Part shown: one piece after another, positions 5,354 through 11,056 of the stretch
How positions within the stretch are numbered: position 1 is the stretch's first letter
Layout of the letters: the number at the start of each line of letters is the position of its first letter
Assembly: GCA_946628455.1 (NCBI GenBank)
Contig: CAMOWP010000050.1
Location: 1 to 11,056, forward strand
Direction: 5' to 3'
DNA from: an uncultured Clostridia bacterium
Lineage (GTDB): Bacteria > Bacillota > Clostridia > Oscillospirales > Acutalibacteraceae
Length of the DNA: 11,056 bases
Made by a program: the position numbers and the translations under genes
The notes under the pieces: generated by a model
Told to the model about the DNA's origin: nothing
Seen by the model: the letters and a program-made list of their open reading frames with translations, nothing else
Database searches by the model: none

Positions 5354-6925
5354 ATGAAAACGAAATTACTTACCACAAGTGAAAAGGATATTGCGCTTGC
5401 AGGGGAGATAATAAAAAAAGGCGGGCTTGTTGCCTTCCCAACCGAAACCGTTTACGGGCTCGGCGCAAACGCGCTCAATTCCGAAGCGGTTAAAAGCATT
5501 TATGCCGCCAAGGGCAGGCCGAGCGATAACCCGCTTATCGTTCACATTGCCGAAAAAGAGGACATAATTCCTCTTGTTAAGGAGGTAACTCCTGAGGCGC
5601 AGGCGCTGATTGACGAATTTTTCCCCGCTCCGCTTACGGTTATTCTGAAAAAGTCTGACCTTATTCCCGATACAACAAGCGGCGGGCTTGACACGGTTGC
5701 CGTGCGTATGCCCGAAAACGAAACCGCAAGGCGCATTATCAAGGCAAGCGGAGTTCCCGTTGCCGCGCCGAGCGCGAACACAAGCGGGCTTCCGTCACCC
5801 ACTAAGGCTAAGCACGTAATTGACGATATGAACGGCAAAATTGACGCGATAGTTGACGGCGGAGACTGCAAGTTCGGCGTTGAATCAACGGTTATAACGC
5901 TTGCAACAGATATACCTACTATTCTCCGCCCGGGCGCAGTTACAAAGGAAATGCTTGAAGCGGTTATCGGCGAGGTTGAAATTTCACCTGCTGTGCTTGA
6001 GGGTATGAGCGAAGATGAAACCGCGGCTTCTCCCGGGATGAAATATAAGCACTATTCCCCGAAGGCGAAGGTTATAATTGTTAACGCCGATAAGGCGCGC
6101 TTTGAGGAATTCGTTAATTCAAGAAAAAACGCCTTCGCGCTTTGCTTTGACGGAGACGATATTAAAATTCCGCACCTTACCTTCGGTAGCGAAGGGGATG
6201 ATTTAAGTCAGGCGCGCGAGCTTTTTGACAGGCTGAGGCAGCTTGACGAAATGGGCGCTGAGAAGGTTTACGCGAGGATTCCGAGCAGAAGCGGAGTCGG
6301 TATGGCGGTTTATAACAGGCTGATAAGAGCCGCGGCGTTTAATATAATTGACCTTAAAAAGCCGTACACCATCGGGCTTACGGGCCAGACGGGCGCAGGC
6401 AAGGGCTACATCTGCGAATACCTTAAGGAAAAGGGCTTTAAAATTATTGACGCTGACTACCATTCAAGGCGGCTGACGAAAAGGAACTCGCCCGTTTTCC
6501 CCATTTTGCAGGCTGAGTTCGGAAAAGATGTTGTGGTTGACGGCGTTCTCAACAGAAAGCTGCTTGCAAAGCGCGCGTTTGCGAGCAGGGAAAGAACGGA
6601 CAGGCTCAACGAAATTATGCACCCCGCAATCAAAAAGCTCTGCCGCGACGAGGCTAAGGGGCTCTGCGTTCTTGATGCTCCTCAGCTGCTTGAAGCGGAA
6701 ATGCAAAACGAGTGCTACAAAATAGTTTCGGTAACGGCGCCCGAAAGCGTTCGCCTGAAACGTATTAAGGAAAGAGATAATATAACCGATATTGAAGCCA
6801 AGGAAAGAATTATGGCTCAGCACGGCGAGGAATACTATCTTTCTCAGAGCGATTACACGGTAATAAATGACGGAAGGGCTGATGTTAAAGCTCAGTTTGA
6901 CCGCATTTTAGAAGAGATTTTATAA
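5354..6925 (+). CDS. Fusion: threonylcarbamoyl-AMP synthase (Sua5/TsaC) - dephospho-CoA kinase (CoaE)
   Basis: One 523-residue open frame carries two enzymes. Residues 1-~335 are a full-length Sua5: a YrdC domain with PTETVYGLG (29-37), KGRPSDNP (53-60) and SANTSG (140-145), the SPGMKYKHYSP linker (226-236), then the C-terminal Sua5 domain. It makes threonylcarbamoyl-AMP from Thr, bicarbonate and ATP, for t6A37 in ANN-decoding tRNAs. After a linker of about 7 residues (331-337), residues 338-523 resemble dephospho-CoA kinase, the last step of CoA synthesis: GLTGQTGAGKG (341-351), DAD at 366-368, HPAI (423-426), and a basic lid region (RLKRIKERD). At ~186 residues it is slightly short. The P-loop reads GQTGAGKG-Y, without the usual Ser/Thr after the lysine. 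I see no internal stop or well-placed internal start. The ATG has CAGGA about 7 nt upstream, inside the end of prfA; tight spacing implies translational coupling. Confidence 0.9.
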   Translation: MKTKLLTTSEKDIALAGEIIKKGGLVAFPTETVYGLGANALNSEAVKSIYAAKGRPSDNPLIVHIAEKEDIIPLVKEVTPEAQALIDEFFPAPLTVILKKSDLIPDTTSGGLDTVAVRMPENETARRIIKASGVPVAAPSANTSGLPSPTKAKHVIDDMNGKIDAIVDGGDCKFGVESTVITLATDIPTILRPGAVTKEMLEAVIGEVEISPAVLEGMSEDETAASPGMKYKHYSPKAKVIIVNADKARFEEFVNSRKNAFALCFDGDDIKIPHLTFGSEGDDLSQARELFDRLRQLDEMGAEKVYARIPSRSGVGMAVYNRLIRAAAFNIIDLKKPYTIGLTGQTGAGKGYICEYLKEKGFKIIDADYHSRRLTKRNSPVFPILQAEFGKDVVVDGVLNRKLLAKRAFASRERTDRLNEIMHPAIKKLCRDEAKGLCVLDAPQLLEAEMQNECYKIVSVTAPESVRLKRIKERDNITDIEAKERIMAQHGEEYYLSQSDYTVINDGRADVKAQFDRILEEIL

Positions 6926-6941
6926 TTTGGAGGCAATATAA

Positions 6942-8342
6942 ATGAGTGAAAAATCAAAACAGTTAAGAGAAATGCTTCTTAACAAAAAGGAAAACGGAAT
7001 TGATTTTATGGGAGCCGAGGAGCTTAAGGAGTGCGACGCCTTCTGCGAGGGCTACAAGGAGTTCCTTTATGAATGCAAGACCGAGCGCGAGGTAGCCGCG
7101 TGGGTTGAAGAGGTTGCTCAAAGCAGCGGCTTTTCAAAGTTTGATGAATTCGGCGACCAGCTTGAAGCGGGCGACAAGGTTTACTACGCAAACAGAGGCA
7201 AGGCAATAATCCTCTGCGTTAAGGGTAAAAGAGGAATCAAGGACGGCGTAAGAATTTCAGCCGCTCACATTGATTCACCGAGGCTTGACCTCAAGCAGTG
7301 CCCCGTTTATGAAAACGAAGGCTTGGCATATTTCAAAACTCATTATTACGGCGGAATCAAAAAATTCCAGTGGGTTGCTATTCCGCTTTCGCTTCACGGC
7401 AGAATCTGCAAAAACGACGGCACCTTTGTTGACGTTAAGCTCGGCGAAAAGGAAGGCGAGCCCAAGTTCTGCATAACCGATATTCTTCCGCACCTCGGCG
7501 GCGAGCAGATGGAAAGAAAGGCAAATGAGATAGTGAAGGGCGAAGAGCTCAACGTTGTTATCGGCTCGCGTCCGTTCAAGGAGGACGAGGAAAGCGAAAG
7601 AGTTAAGCTCAACATCCTCTCTCTCCTCTATGAAAAGTACGGCATAGTTGAAAAGGATTTCCTTTCGGCAGAATTAGAGCTCGTTCCTGCGTTCACTGTT
7701 GACGACATCGGCTTTGACCGTTCAATGATAGGCGGCTACGGTCATGACGACAGAGTTTGCTCATACCCCGCGCTTCAGGCAATTCTTGATATTGACGAGG
7801 CACCTGAATATACTTCAATCACTGTTCTTACCGATAAGGAGGAAACAGGCTCGGATGGCAACACAGGTCTTAACTCATCTTATCTCAAGTATTTCATTGA
7901 GGACCTTGCAAGGCTTGAGGGCTACGAGGGAAGAGACGTTCTCAGAAATTCAAAGTGTCTTTCTGCCGATGTTAACGCAGCGTTTGACCCTACCTGGTCA
8001 TCTGTATTTGAAAAGAATAACGCAAGCTTTATCAACAAAGGCGTTTGCGTAACCAAGTTTACGGGCGCAAGAGGCAAGGGCGGCACAAGCGACGCTTCTG
8101 CTGAATACTGCTCCTGGGTTCGTACTCTCTTTGACGAGAACGACGTTCTCTGGCAGACAGGCGAGCTCGGCAAGGTTGACGGCGGCGGCGGCGGAACAGT
8201 CGCTATGTATATTGCAAATATGGACGTTGAAACAATCGACGTAGGCGTTCCCGTTCTTTCAATGCACGCGCCTTATGAAATCGTTTCAAAGATTGACGTA
8301 TATATGGCGTACAAAGCATTTTTAACCTTCTTTACAAAATAA
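6942..8342 (+). CDS. M18 family (aspartyl) aminopeptidase
   Basis: A cytosolic zinc-dependent aminopeptidase of the M18 family (DNPEP/ApeB/Ape1 type), 466 residues, usual for the family. It removes N-terminal, mainly acidic, residues from peptides. The expected di-metal ligands are visible: H109 in AAHIDSPRLDL, D269 in YGHDDRV, E300/E301 in DKEETGSDG, D343 in SADVNAAFDP, and H442 in SMHAPYE. The glycine run at 414-418 is a family signature in the VDGGGGGT context. There is no signal peptide. The start has a strong GGAGG 8 nt upstream (6929-6933). It follows the Sua5-CoaE fusion by 16 nt and is the last gene of the operon before the hairpin at 8351. A functional link to the translation genes beyond shared expression is not evident. 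Confidence 0.93.
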   Translation: MSEKSKQLREMLLNKKENGIDFMGAEELKECDAFCEGYKEFLYECKTEREVAAWVEEVAQSSGFSKFDEFGDQLEAGDKVYYANRGKAIILCVKGKRGIKDGVRISAAHIDSPRLDLKQCPVYENEGLAYFKTHYYGGIKKFQWVAIPLSLHGRICKNDGTFVDVKLGEKEGEPKFCITDILPHLGGEQMERKANEIVKGEELNVVIGSRPFKEDEESERVKLNILSLLYEKYGIVEKDFLSAELELVPAFTVDDIGFDRSMIGGYGHDDRVCSYPALQAILDIDEAPEYTSITVLTDKEETGSDGNTGLNSSYLKYFIEDLARLEGYEGRDVLRNSKCLSADVNAAFDPTWSSVFEKNNASFINKGVCVTKFTGARGKGGTSDASAEYCSWVRTLFDENDVLWQTGELGKVDGGGGGTVAMYIANMDVETIDVGVPVLSMHAPYEIVSKIDVYMAYKAFLTFFTK

Positions 8343-8350
8343 GATAAAAA

Positions 8351-8383
8351 ATTGGGCGGAGTAATTCCGCCCGATGTTTGTTT
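8351..8383 (+). terminator. Operon terminator after the aminopeptidase gene
   Basis: ATTGGGCGGA pairs with TCCGCCCGAT (10 bp with one T-G pair) around the loop GTAAT, followed by the interrupted T-rich stretch GTTTGTTT. It begins 8 nt after the aminopeptidase stop. The tail is imperfect, so some readthrough into the MATE gene is plausible, and I see no clear separate promoter for that gene. Confidence 0.65.
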
Positions 8384-8385
8384 AT

Positions 8386-8390
8386 GGAGA
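8386..8390 (+). promoter_or_regulatory. Ribosome binding site that sets the MATE start
   Basis: GGAGA lies 7 nt before ATG 8398. It rules against the in-frame ATG at 8374, which would begin inside the 3' arm of the terminator hairpin and has no Shine-Dalgarno sequence. Confidence 0.7.
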
Positions 8391-8397
8391 AAATTTT

Positions 8398-9753
8398 ATG
8401 CGACAAAGCCGCAGTATGCTGTCGGGAAACACAGCGAAATCAATAATACTTTTTGCATTTCCGATTATGTTATCACAGCTTTTGCAGTATAACTATTCGT
8501 TTGTTGACAATATAATAGTAGGTCGCTATGCAAGCACAGACGCGCTTGCCGCAGTGGGAAACGTCGGCGCAATCAACTCGTTTGTTATCGGCGCGGCGCT
8601 CGGGCTAACGAGCGGTTTTACCATTCCCGTTGCTCACGCCTTCGGCGCAGGCGACAGAAGAGGGGTTGCAAAATACGCAGGCTCAAGCATAACCGTTGCT
8701 TTTTTGCTCGGGCTGCTGATAGTGGTTGTTGCGCACATTGTTTCAACGCCGCTTTTAAAGCTTATCGGAACGCCGAAGGAGATAATAAAGCTGTCCGCCG
8801 CGTATGTAAATATTCTCTATTTTGCCGTACCGCTTCAGATGCTTTCAAACAATTTCACCGCGATTTCAAGAGCGGTAGGCGAAAGCAGAAAGCCGCTGTA
8901 TTTCTATGCGGTAAGCGTAGTTGTCAATTTCTGCCTTGACCTTCTTTTTGTCAAGCATTTTAAATTGGGAGTTGAAGGCGCGGCTGCGGCAACCTTTATT
9001 TCGCACGGTGTTGCGGCGCTGCTTACAGGAGCGTACATTTTTAAGTTTAATGAAGATGCAGACATAAAAAAGAGCGATTTGAAGCCGAACAGGAAAATCG
9101 CTTTATATCAGCTGAAGCTCGGCATTCCCGTTTCGCTTCAGTTTACGATAACGTCAATCGGCTCGATGGCGCTTCAGAGCGCGGTCAATTCCTTCGGCGC
9201 AAGCGTTATAGCAGGCTTTACCGCAGCAGGAAGAGTTGAAAACCTGACAAATATTCCAATGAGCGCGCTTGGCGTTTCGGCGCAGACCTTCGTTGGCCAG
9301 AACTATGGAGCAAAGCAGTATGACAGAATAAAAAAGGGCGTAAAAACGATTCTTATTATGGGCGTTTCAGCTGCAGTTATTATGAGCTTCGTTCTCTATT
9401 TCGGCGGTTACCGCCTTGTTGCGCTCTTTATGAGCGAGCCTGTTCCTGCAATTATGCAGGCGGCAAAGGCGTACATAACCGCTATAAGCAGATGTTACTT
9501 TATGGTAGCGATTCTGCTTACTTTAAGAAATTCGCTTCAGGGACTTGGCTTTACATATGCAAATATGATTGCGGGAGCGGGCGAGCTGCTCGGACGGCTT
9601 GCCGTTGCGTTCATTTTTACACCGCTTATCGGCTTTGCGGCAGTATGCTACGCCGCCCCTGCGGCGTGGCTGCTTGCGGATGTTCCGCTAATAATAATAT
9701 ATCTTAAAAAGCGCAAGACGCTTGATGTTTCACATTTTTCTGTTGCAAAATAA
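8398..9753 (+). CDS. MATE family efflux transporter
   Basis: A 451-residue polytopic inner-membrane protein of the multidrug and toxin extrusion family, of usual length and with the usual ~12 hydrophobic segments. Recognisable features are the N-terminal GNTAKSIILFAFPIMLSQL segment, NIIVGRYAS..ALAAVG after helix 1, the repeated-half motif ALGVSAQTFVGQNYGAKQ, and GLGFTYANMIAGAGELLGR in the second half. These transporters exchange Na+ or H+ for cationic drugs or metabolites; the substrate cannot be read from sequence. The start is ATG 8398 (GGAGA 7 nt upstream) rather than 8374. The gene stands alone between a terminator and the promoter of the next gene, and may depend on readthrough or a promoter I could not identify. 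Its 3' end overlaps the -35 box for the aminotransferase gene. Confidence 0.93.
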   Translation: MRQSRSMLSGNTAKSIILFAFPIMLSQLLQYNYSFVDNIIVGRYASTDALAAVGNVGAINSFVIGAALGLTSGFTIPVAHAFGAGDRRGVAKYAGSSITVAFLLGLLIVVVAHIVSTPLLKLIGTPKEIIKLSAAYVNILYFAVPLQMLSNNFTAISRAVGESRKPLYFYAVSVVVNFCLDLLFVKHFKLGVEGAAAATFISHGVAALLTGAYIFKFNEDADIKKSDLKPNRKIALYQLKLGIPVSLQFTITSIGSMALQSAVNSFGASVIAGFTAAGRVENLTNIPMSALGVSAQTFVGQNYGAKQYDRIKKGVKTILIMGVSAAVIMSFVLYFGGYRLVALFMSEPVPAIMQAAKAYITAISRCYFMVAILLTLRNSLQGLGFTYANMIAGAGELLGRLAVAFIFTPLIGFAAVCYAAPAAWLLADVPLIIIYLKKRKTLDVSHFSVAK

Positions 9754-9770
9754 AATCAAAGTGGTATAAT
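9743..9770 (+). promoter_or_regulatory. Extended -10 promoter of the aminotransferase gene
   Basis: TTGCAA at 9743-9748 (4 of 6), a 16-nt spacer and a perfect TATAAT at 9765-9770 with TG one base upstream (TGG-TATAAT). The -35 box lies within the last codons of the MATE gene. The predicted leader of about 36 nt is too short for a T-box or leader-peptide attenuator, and none is seen. Confidence 0.7.
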
Positions 9771-9812
9771 AAAATTTAGTATATTTATAACAAAGCAAAG
9801 GAGGCAGTTATT

Positions 9813-10838
9813 ATGGAAAAGAAAAACATTGACTGGGGCTCACTCGGCTTCGGCTATATGCCGACTGATTACCGCTTCGTTTCTAATTTCAAGGACGGCA
9901 AGTGGGACGACGGCGAGCTCACAACAGACGCAACCGTTACTATGACAGAGTGCGCAGGCGTTCTGCAGTATTCACAGAGCTGCTTCGAGGGCCTCAAGGC
10001 TTACACAACAGGCGACGGCAAAATCGTTTGCTTCCGCCCTGACCTCAACGCAACAAGAATGAAGGAAAGCTGCGAGCGTCTTTCAATGCCTGTGTTCCCC
10101 GAGGAAAGATTTATTGAGGCTGTTAAAGAGGTTGTTAAGGCAAATGCGGCTTGGGTACCTCCTTACGGAAGCGGCGCAACTCTTTATATCAGACCTTATA
10201 TGTTCGGCTCAAACGCTGTTATCGGCGTTAAGCCTGCTGACGAATATCAGTTCAGAATGTTCGTAACTCCCGTTGGTCCTTATTTCAAGGGCGGCGCAAA
10301 GCCGATTACTATCCGTGTTTCACAGCTTGACAGAGCTGCTCCGCGCGGAACAGGTAACATCAAGGCAGGTCTTAACTATGCAATGAGTCTTTACAATATT
10401 GTTGACGCACATAATCAGGGCTATGATGAAAATATGTATCTTGACCCCGCAACAAGAACAAAGGTTGAGGAAACAGGCGGCGCAAACTTCCTTTTCGTAA
10501 CTAAGGACGGCAAGGTTGTTACTCCTAAGTCAGATTCAATCCTTCCTTCAATCACAAGACGTTCGCTCTGCGTTGTTGCTGAAAAATATCTCGGCTTAAC
10601 CGTTGAGCACAGAGAGGTTACTCTTGAAGAGGTTAAGGACTTTGCTGAATGCGGCCTTTGCGGAACCGCAGCAGTTATCTCTCCGGTTGGCAAGATTGTA
10701 AACGGCGACGAAGAAATCTGCTTCCCTTCAGGTATGGAGGAAATGGGACCGATTACAAAGAAGCTTTACGATACTCTTACAGGCATCCAGATGGGAACAA
10801 TCGAAGCTCCCGAGGGCTGGGTAGTAGAAATCTGCTAA
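9813..10838 (+). CDS. ilvE: Branched-chain amino acid aminotransferase
   Basis: A PLP-dependent fold-type IV enzyme that interconverts Leu, Ile or Val and 2-oxoglutarate with their 2-oxo acids and glutamate: the last step of branched-chain synthesis and the first of their breakdown. At 341 residues it belongs to the longer BCAT group (eukaryotic/Bacillus-like) rather than the ~310-residue E. coli type. Features: CFEGLKAY (58-64), the substrate/cofactor region YIRPYMFGS (125-133), the Schiff-base lysine K184 in GTGNIKAGLNYA, E219/E220 in KVEETGGANFLF, SILPSITRRSL (242-252), and the phosphate-binding GTAAVISPVG (284-293). The start has AAAGGAGG 8 nt upstream, a near-perfect site, and the codon use is strongly biased, both signs of high expression. 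It is monocistronic, with its own promoter and terminator. Confidence 0.97.
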   Translation: MEKKNIDWGSLGFGYMPTDYRFVSNFKDGKWDDGELTTDATVTMTECAGVLQYSQSCFEGLKAYTTGDGKIVCFRPDLNATRMKESCERLSMPVFPEERFIEAVKEVVKANAAWVPPYGSGATLYIRPYMFGSNAVIGVKPADEYQFRMFVTPVGPYFKGGAKPITIRVSQLDRAAPRGTGNIKAGLNYAMSLYNIVDAHNQGYDENMYLDPATRTKVEETGGANFLFVTKDGKVVTPKSDSILPSITRRSLCVVAEKYLGLTVEHREVTLEEVKDFAECGLCGTAAVISPVGKIVNGDEEICFPSGMEEMGPITKKLYDTLTGIQMGTIEAPEGWVVEIC

Positions 10839-10853
10839 GCAAGTAAAAAGAAC

Positions 10854-10881
10854 AGCTCCCCTTACACAGGGGAGCTTTTTT
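10854..10881 (+). terminator. Rho-independent terminator after ilvE
   Basis: AGCTCCCCT pairs perfectly with AGGGGAGCT (9 bp) around the loop TACAC, followed at once by a run of six T's (10876-10881). This is the clearest intrinsic terminator in the window. Confidence 0.93.
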
Positions 10882-10908
10882 GCGGCAGCAAAATACAGAG
10901 CTCGGTAT

Positions 10909-10923
10909 ATTCTGTGACAGAAT
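10909..10923. promoter_or_regulatory. Perfect 15-bp dyad upstream of the last promoter (candidate operator)
   Basis: ATTCTGT-G-ACAGAAT: two perfect 7-bp inverted arms around one central base, ending 3 bp before the -35 box of the following promoter. It has no T-tract and no loop, so it is not a terminator. Size and position suit a dimeric repressor or activator. I cannot assign it to a known regulator. Confidence 0.5.
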
Positions 10924-10926
10924 TAT

Positions 10927-10955
10927 TTGCCGTTCTGAAAGTAATATGATATAAT
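10927..10955 (+). promoter_or_regulatory. Extended -10 promoter of the gene at the right edge
   Basis: TTGCCG at 10927-10932 (4 of 6), a 17-nt spacer, and a perfect TATAAT at 10950-10955 with TG one base upstream (TGA-TATAAT). Predicted start near 10962, followed by AGAGG at 10976-10980 and the ATG at 10989. Confidence 0.65.
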
Positions 10956-10988
10956 GAACCAGACAATTGGGATTCAGAGGAACGCAAT

Positions 10989-11056
10989 ATGAATAACATT
11001 GAAATGAAAAAGCCGAAACTACAGGTTATTATCGCCATAGTATTATCAGGCATAAT
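10989..11056 (+). CDS. Start of an unidentified, probably membrane, protein (cut by window end)
   Basis: Only 22 codons are present. The product begins MNNIEMKKPKLQ and then turns strongly hydrophobic (VIIAIVLSGI), which suggests a first membrane helix or uncleaved signal anchor after a short positively charged N-terminus. The ATG has AGAGG 8 nt upstream; a second in-frame ATG at 11004 has no good site. With its own promoter and an upstream dyad it looks independently regulated. I do not recognise the family from so little sequence. Confidence 0.65.
   Translation, partial: MNNIEMKKPKLQVIIAIVLSGI

Noticed and set aside
6464..6823. Minus-strand frame of 119 codons opposite the CoaE half
   Set aside because: Antisense shadow of a conserved coding region, with no recognisable domain.
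5354..6925. Possibility that the Sua5-CoaE fusion is two genes joined by an assembly error
   Set aside because: The frame stays open through the junction with normal codon use. I found no Shine-Dalgarno-plus-start at the kinase boundary (nearest upstream ATG at 6302 is inside the Sua5 domain). It is kept as a real fusion pending read-level checks.
8178..8193. GGC/GGA repeat that looks like a microsatellite or slippage site
   Set aside because: It encodes the conserved glycine run of M18 aminopeptidases (residues 414-418), so it is protein-constrained rather than a phase-variable repeat.
10862..11053. Minus-strand frame at the right edge
   Set aside because: It runs across the ilvE terminator, a dyad and a good rightward promoter, so it is not likely coding.

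Overview
This window looks like a chromosomal housekeeping segment from a Firmicute of class Clostridia, probably a gut Ruminococcaceae/Oscillospiraceae relative. The case rests on moderate GC, strong GGAGG-type ribosome binding sites, sigma-A promoters with extended -10 elements, a DUF951 gene, and a large stand-alone XRE regulator. The taxonomic placement is inference. There is no CRISPR array, insertion sequence, tRNA, rRNA or recognisable riboswitch, and no gene-free stretch longer than about 300 bases.

Layout: (1) nt 1-1794: the 3' part of a seryl-tRNA synthetase gene whose start lies outside the window, then, 14 nt later, a PHP-domain phosphoesterase, ending at a hairpin. (2) nt 1839-3038: a single XRE-type regulator with its own promoter and almost no 5' leader, ending at a hairpin shared with the convergent gene. 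(3) nt 3042-3950, minus strand: a protein with three S1 RNA-binding domains. (4) nt 4015-8383: a rightward operon from a strong extended -10 promoter, encoding a DUF951 protein, peptide chain release factor 1 (prfA), a one-polypeptide fusion of threonylcarbamoyl-AMP synthase (Sua5/TsaC) with dephospho-CoA kinase (CoaE), and an M18 aminopeptidase. Gaps are 15, 3 and 16 nt, and the operon ends at a hairpin. (5) nt 8398-9753: a MATE-family efflux transporter. (6) nt 9743-10881: a monocistronic branched-chain amino acid aminotransferase with its own promoter and a textbook terminator. (7) nt 10909-11056: a perfect 15-bp dyad, a promoter, and the first 22 codons of a probable membrane protein cut by the window end.

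The operon in region 4 mixes translation functions (termination by RF1, t6A formation for ANN-decoding tRNAs) with CoA synthesis and peptide breakdown. The S1 protein and serS on its left are also translation genes. The most notable items are the Sua5-CoaE fusion, whose kinase P-loop lacks the usual Ser/Thr after the lysine, a SerRS with archaeal/eukaryotic-looking active-site motifs, the near-leaderless regulator gene, and the dyad in front of the last promoter. I see no convincing multi-gene novel system here; the fusion protein is the best candidate for something under-described.
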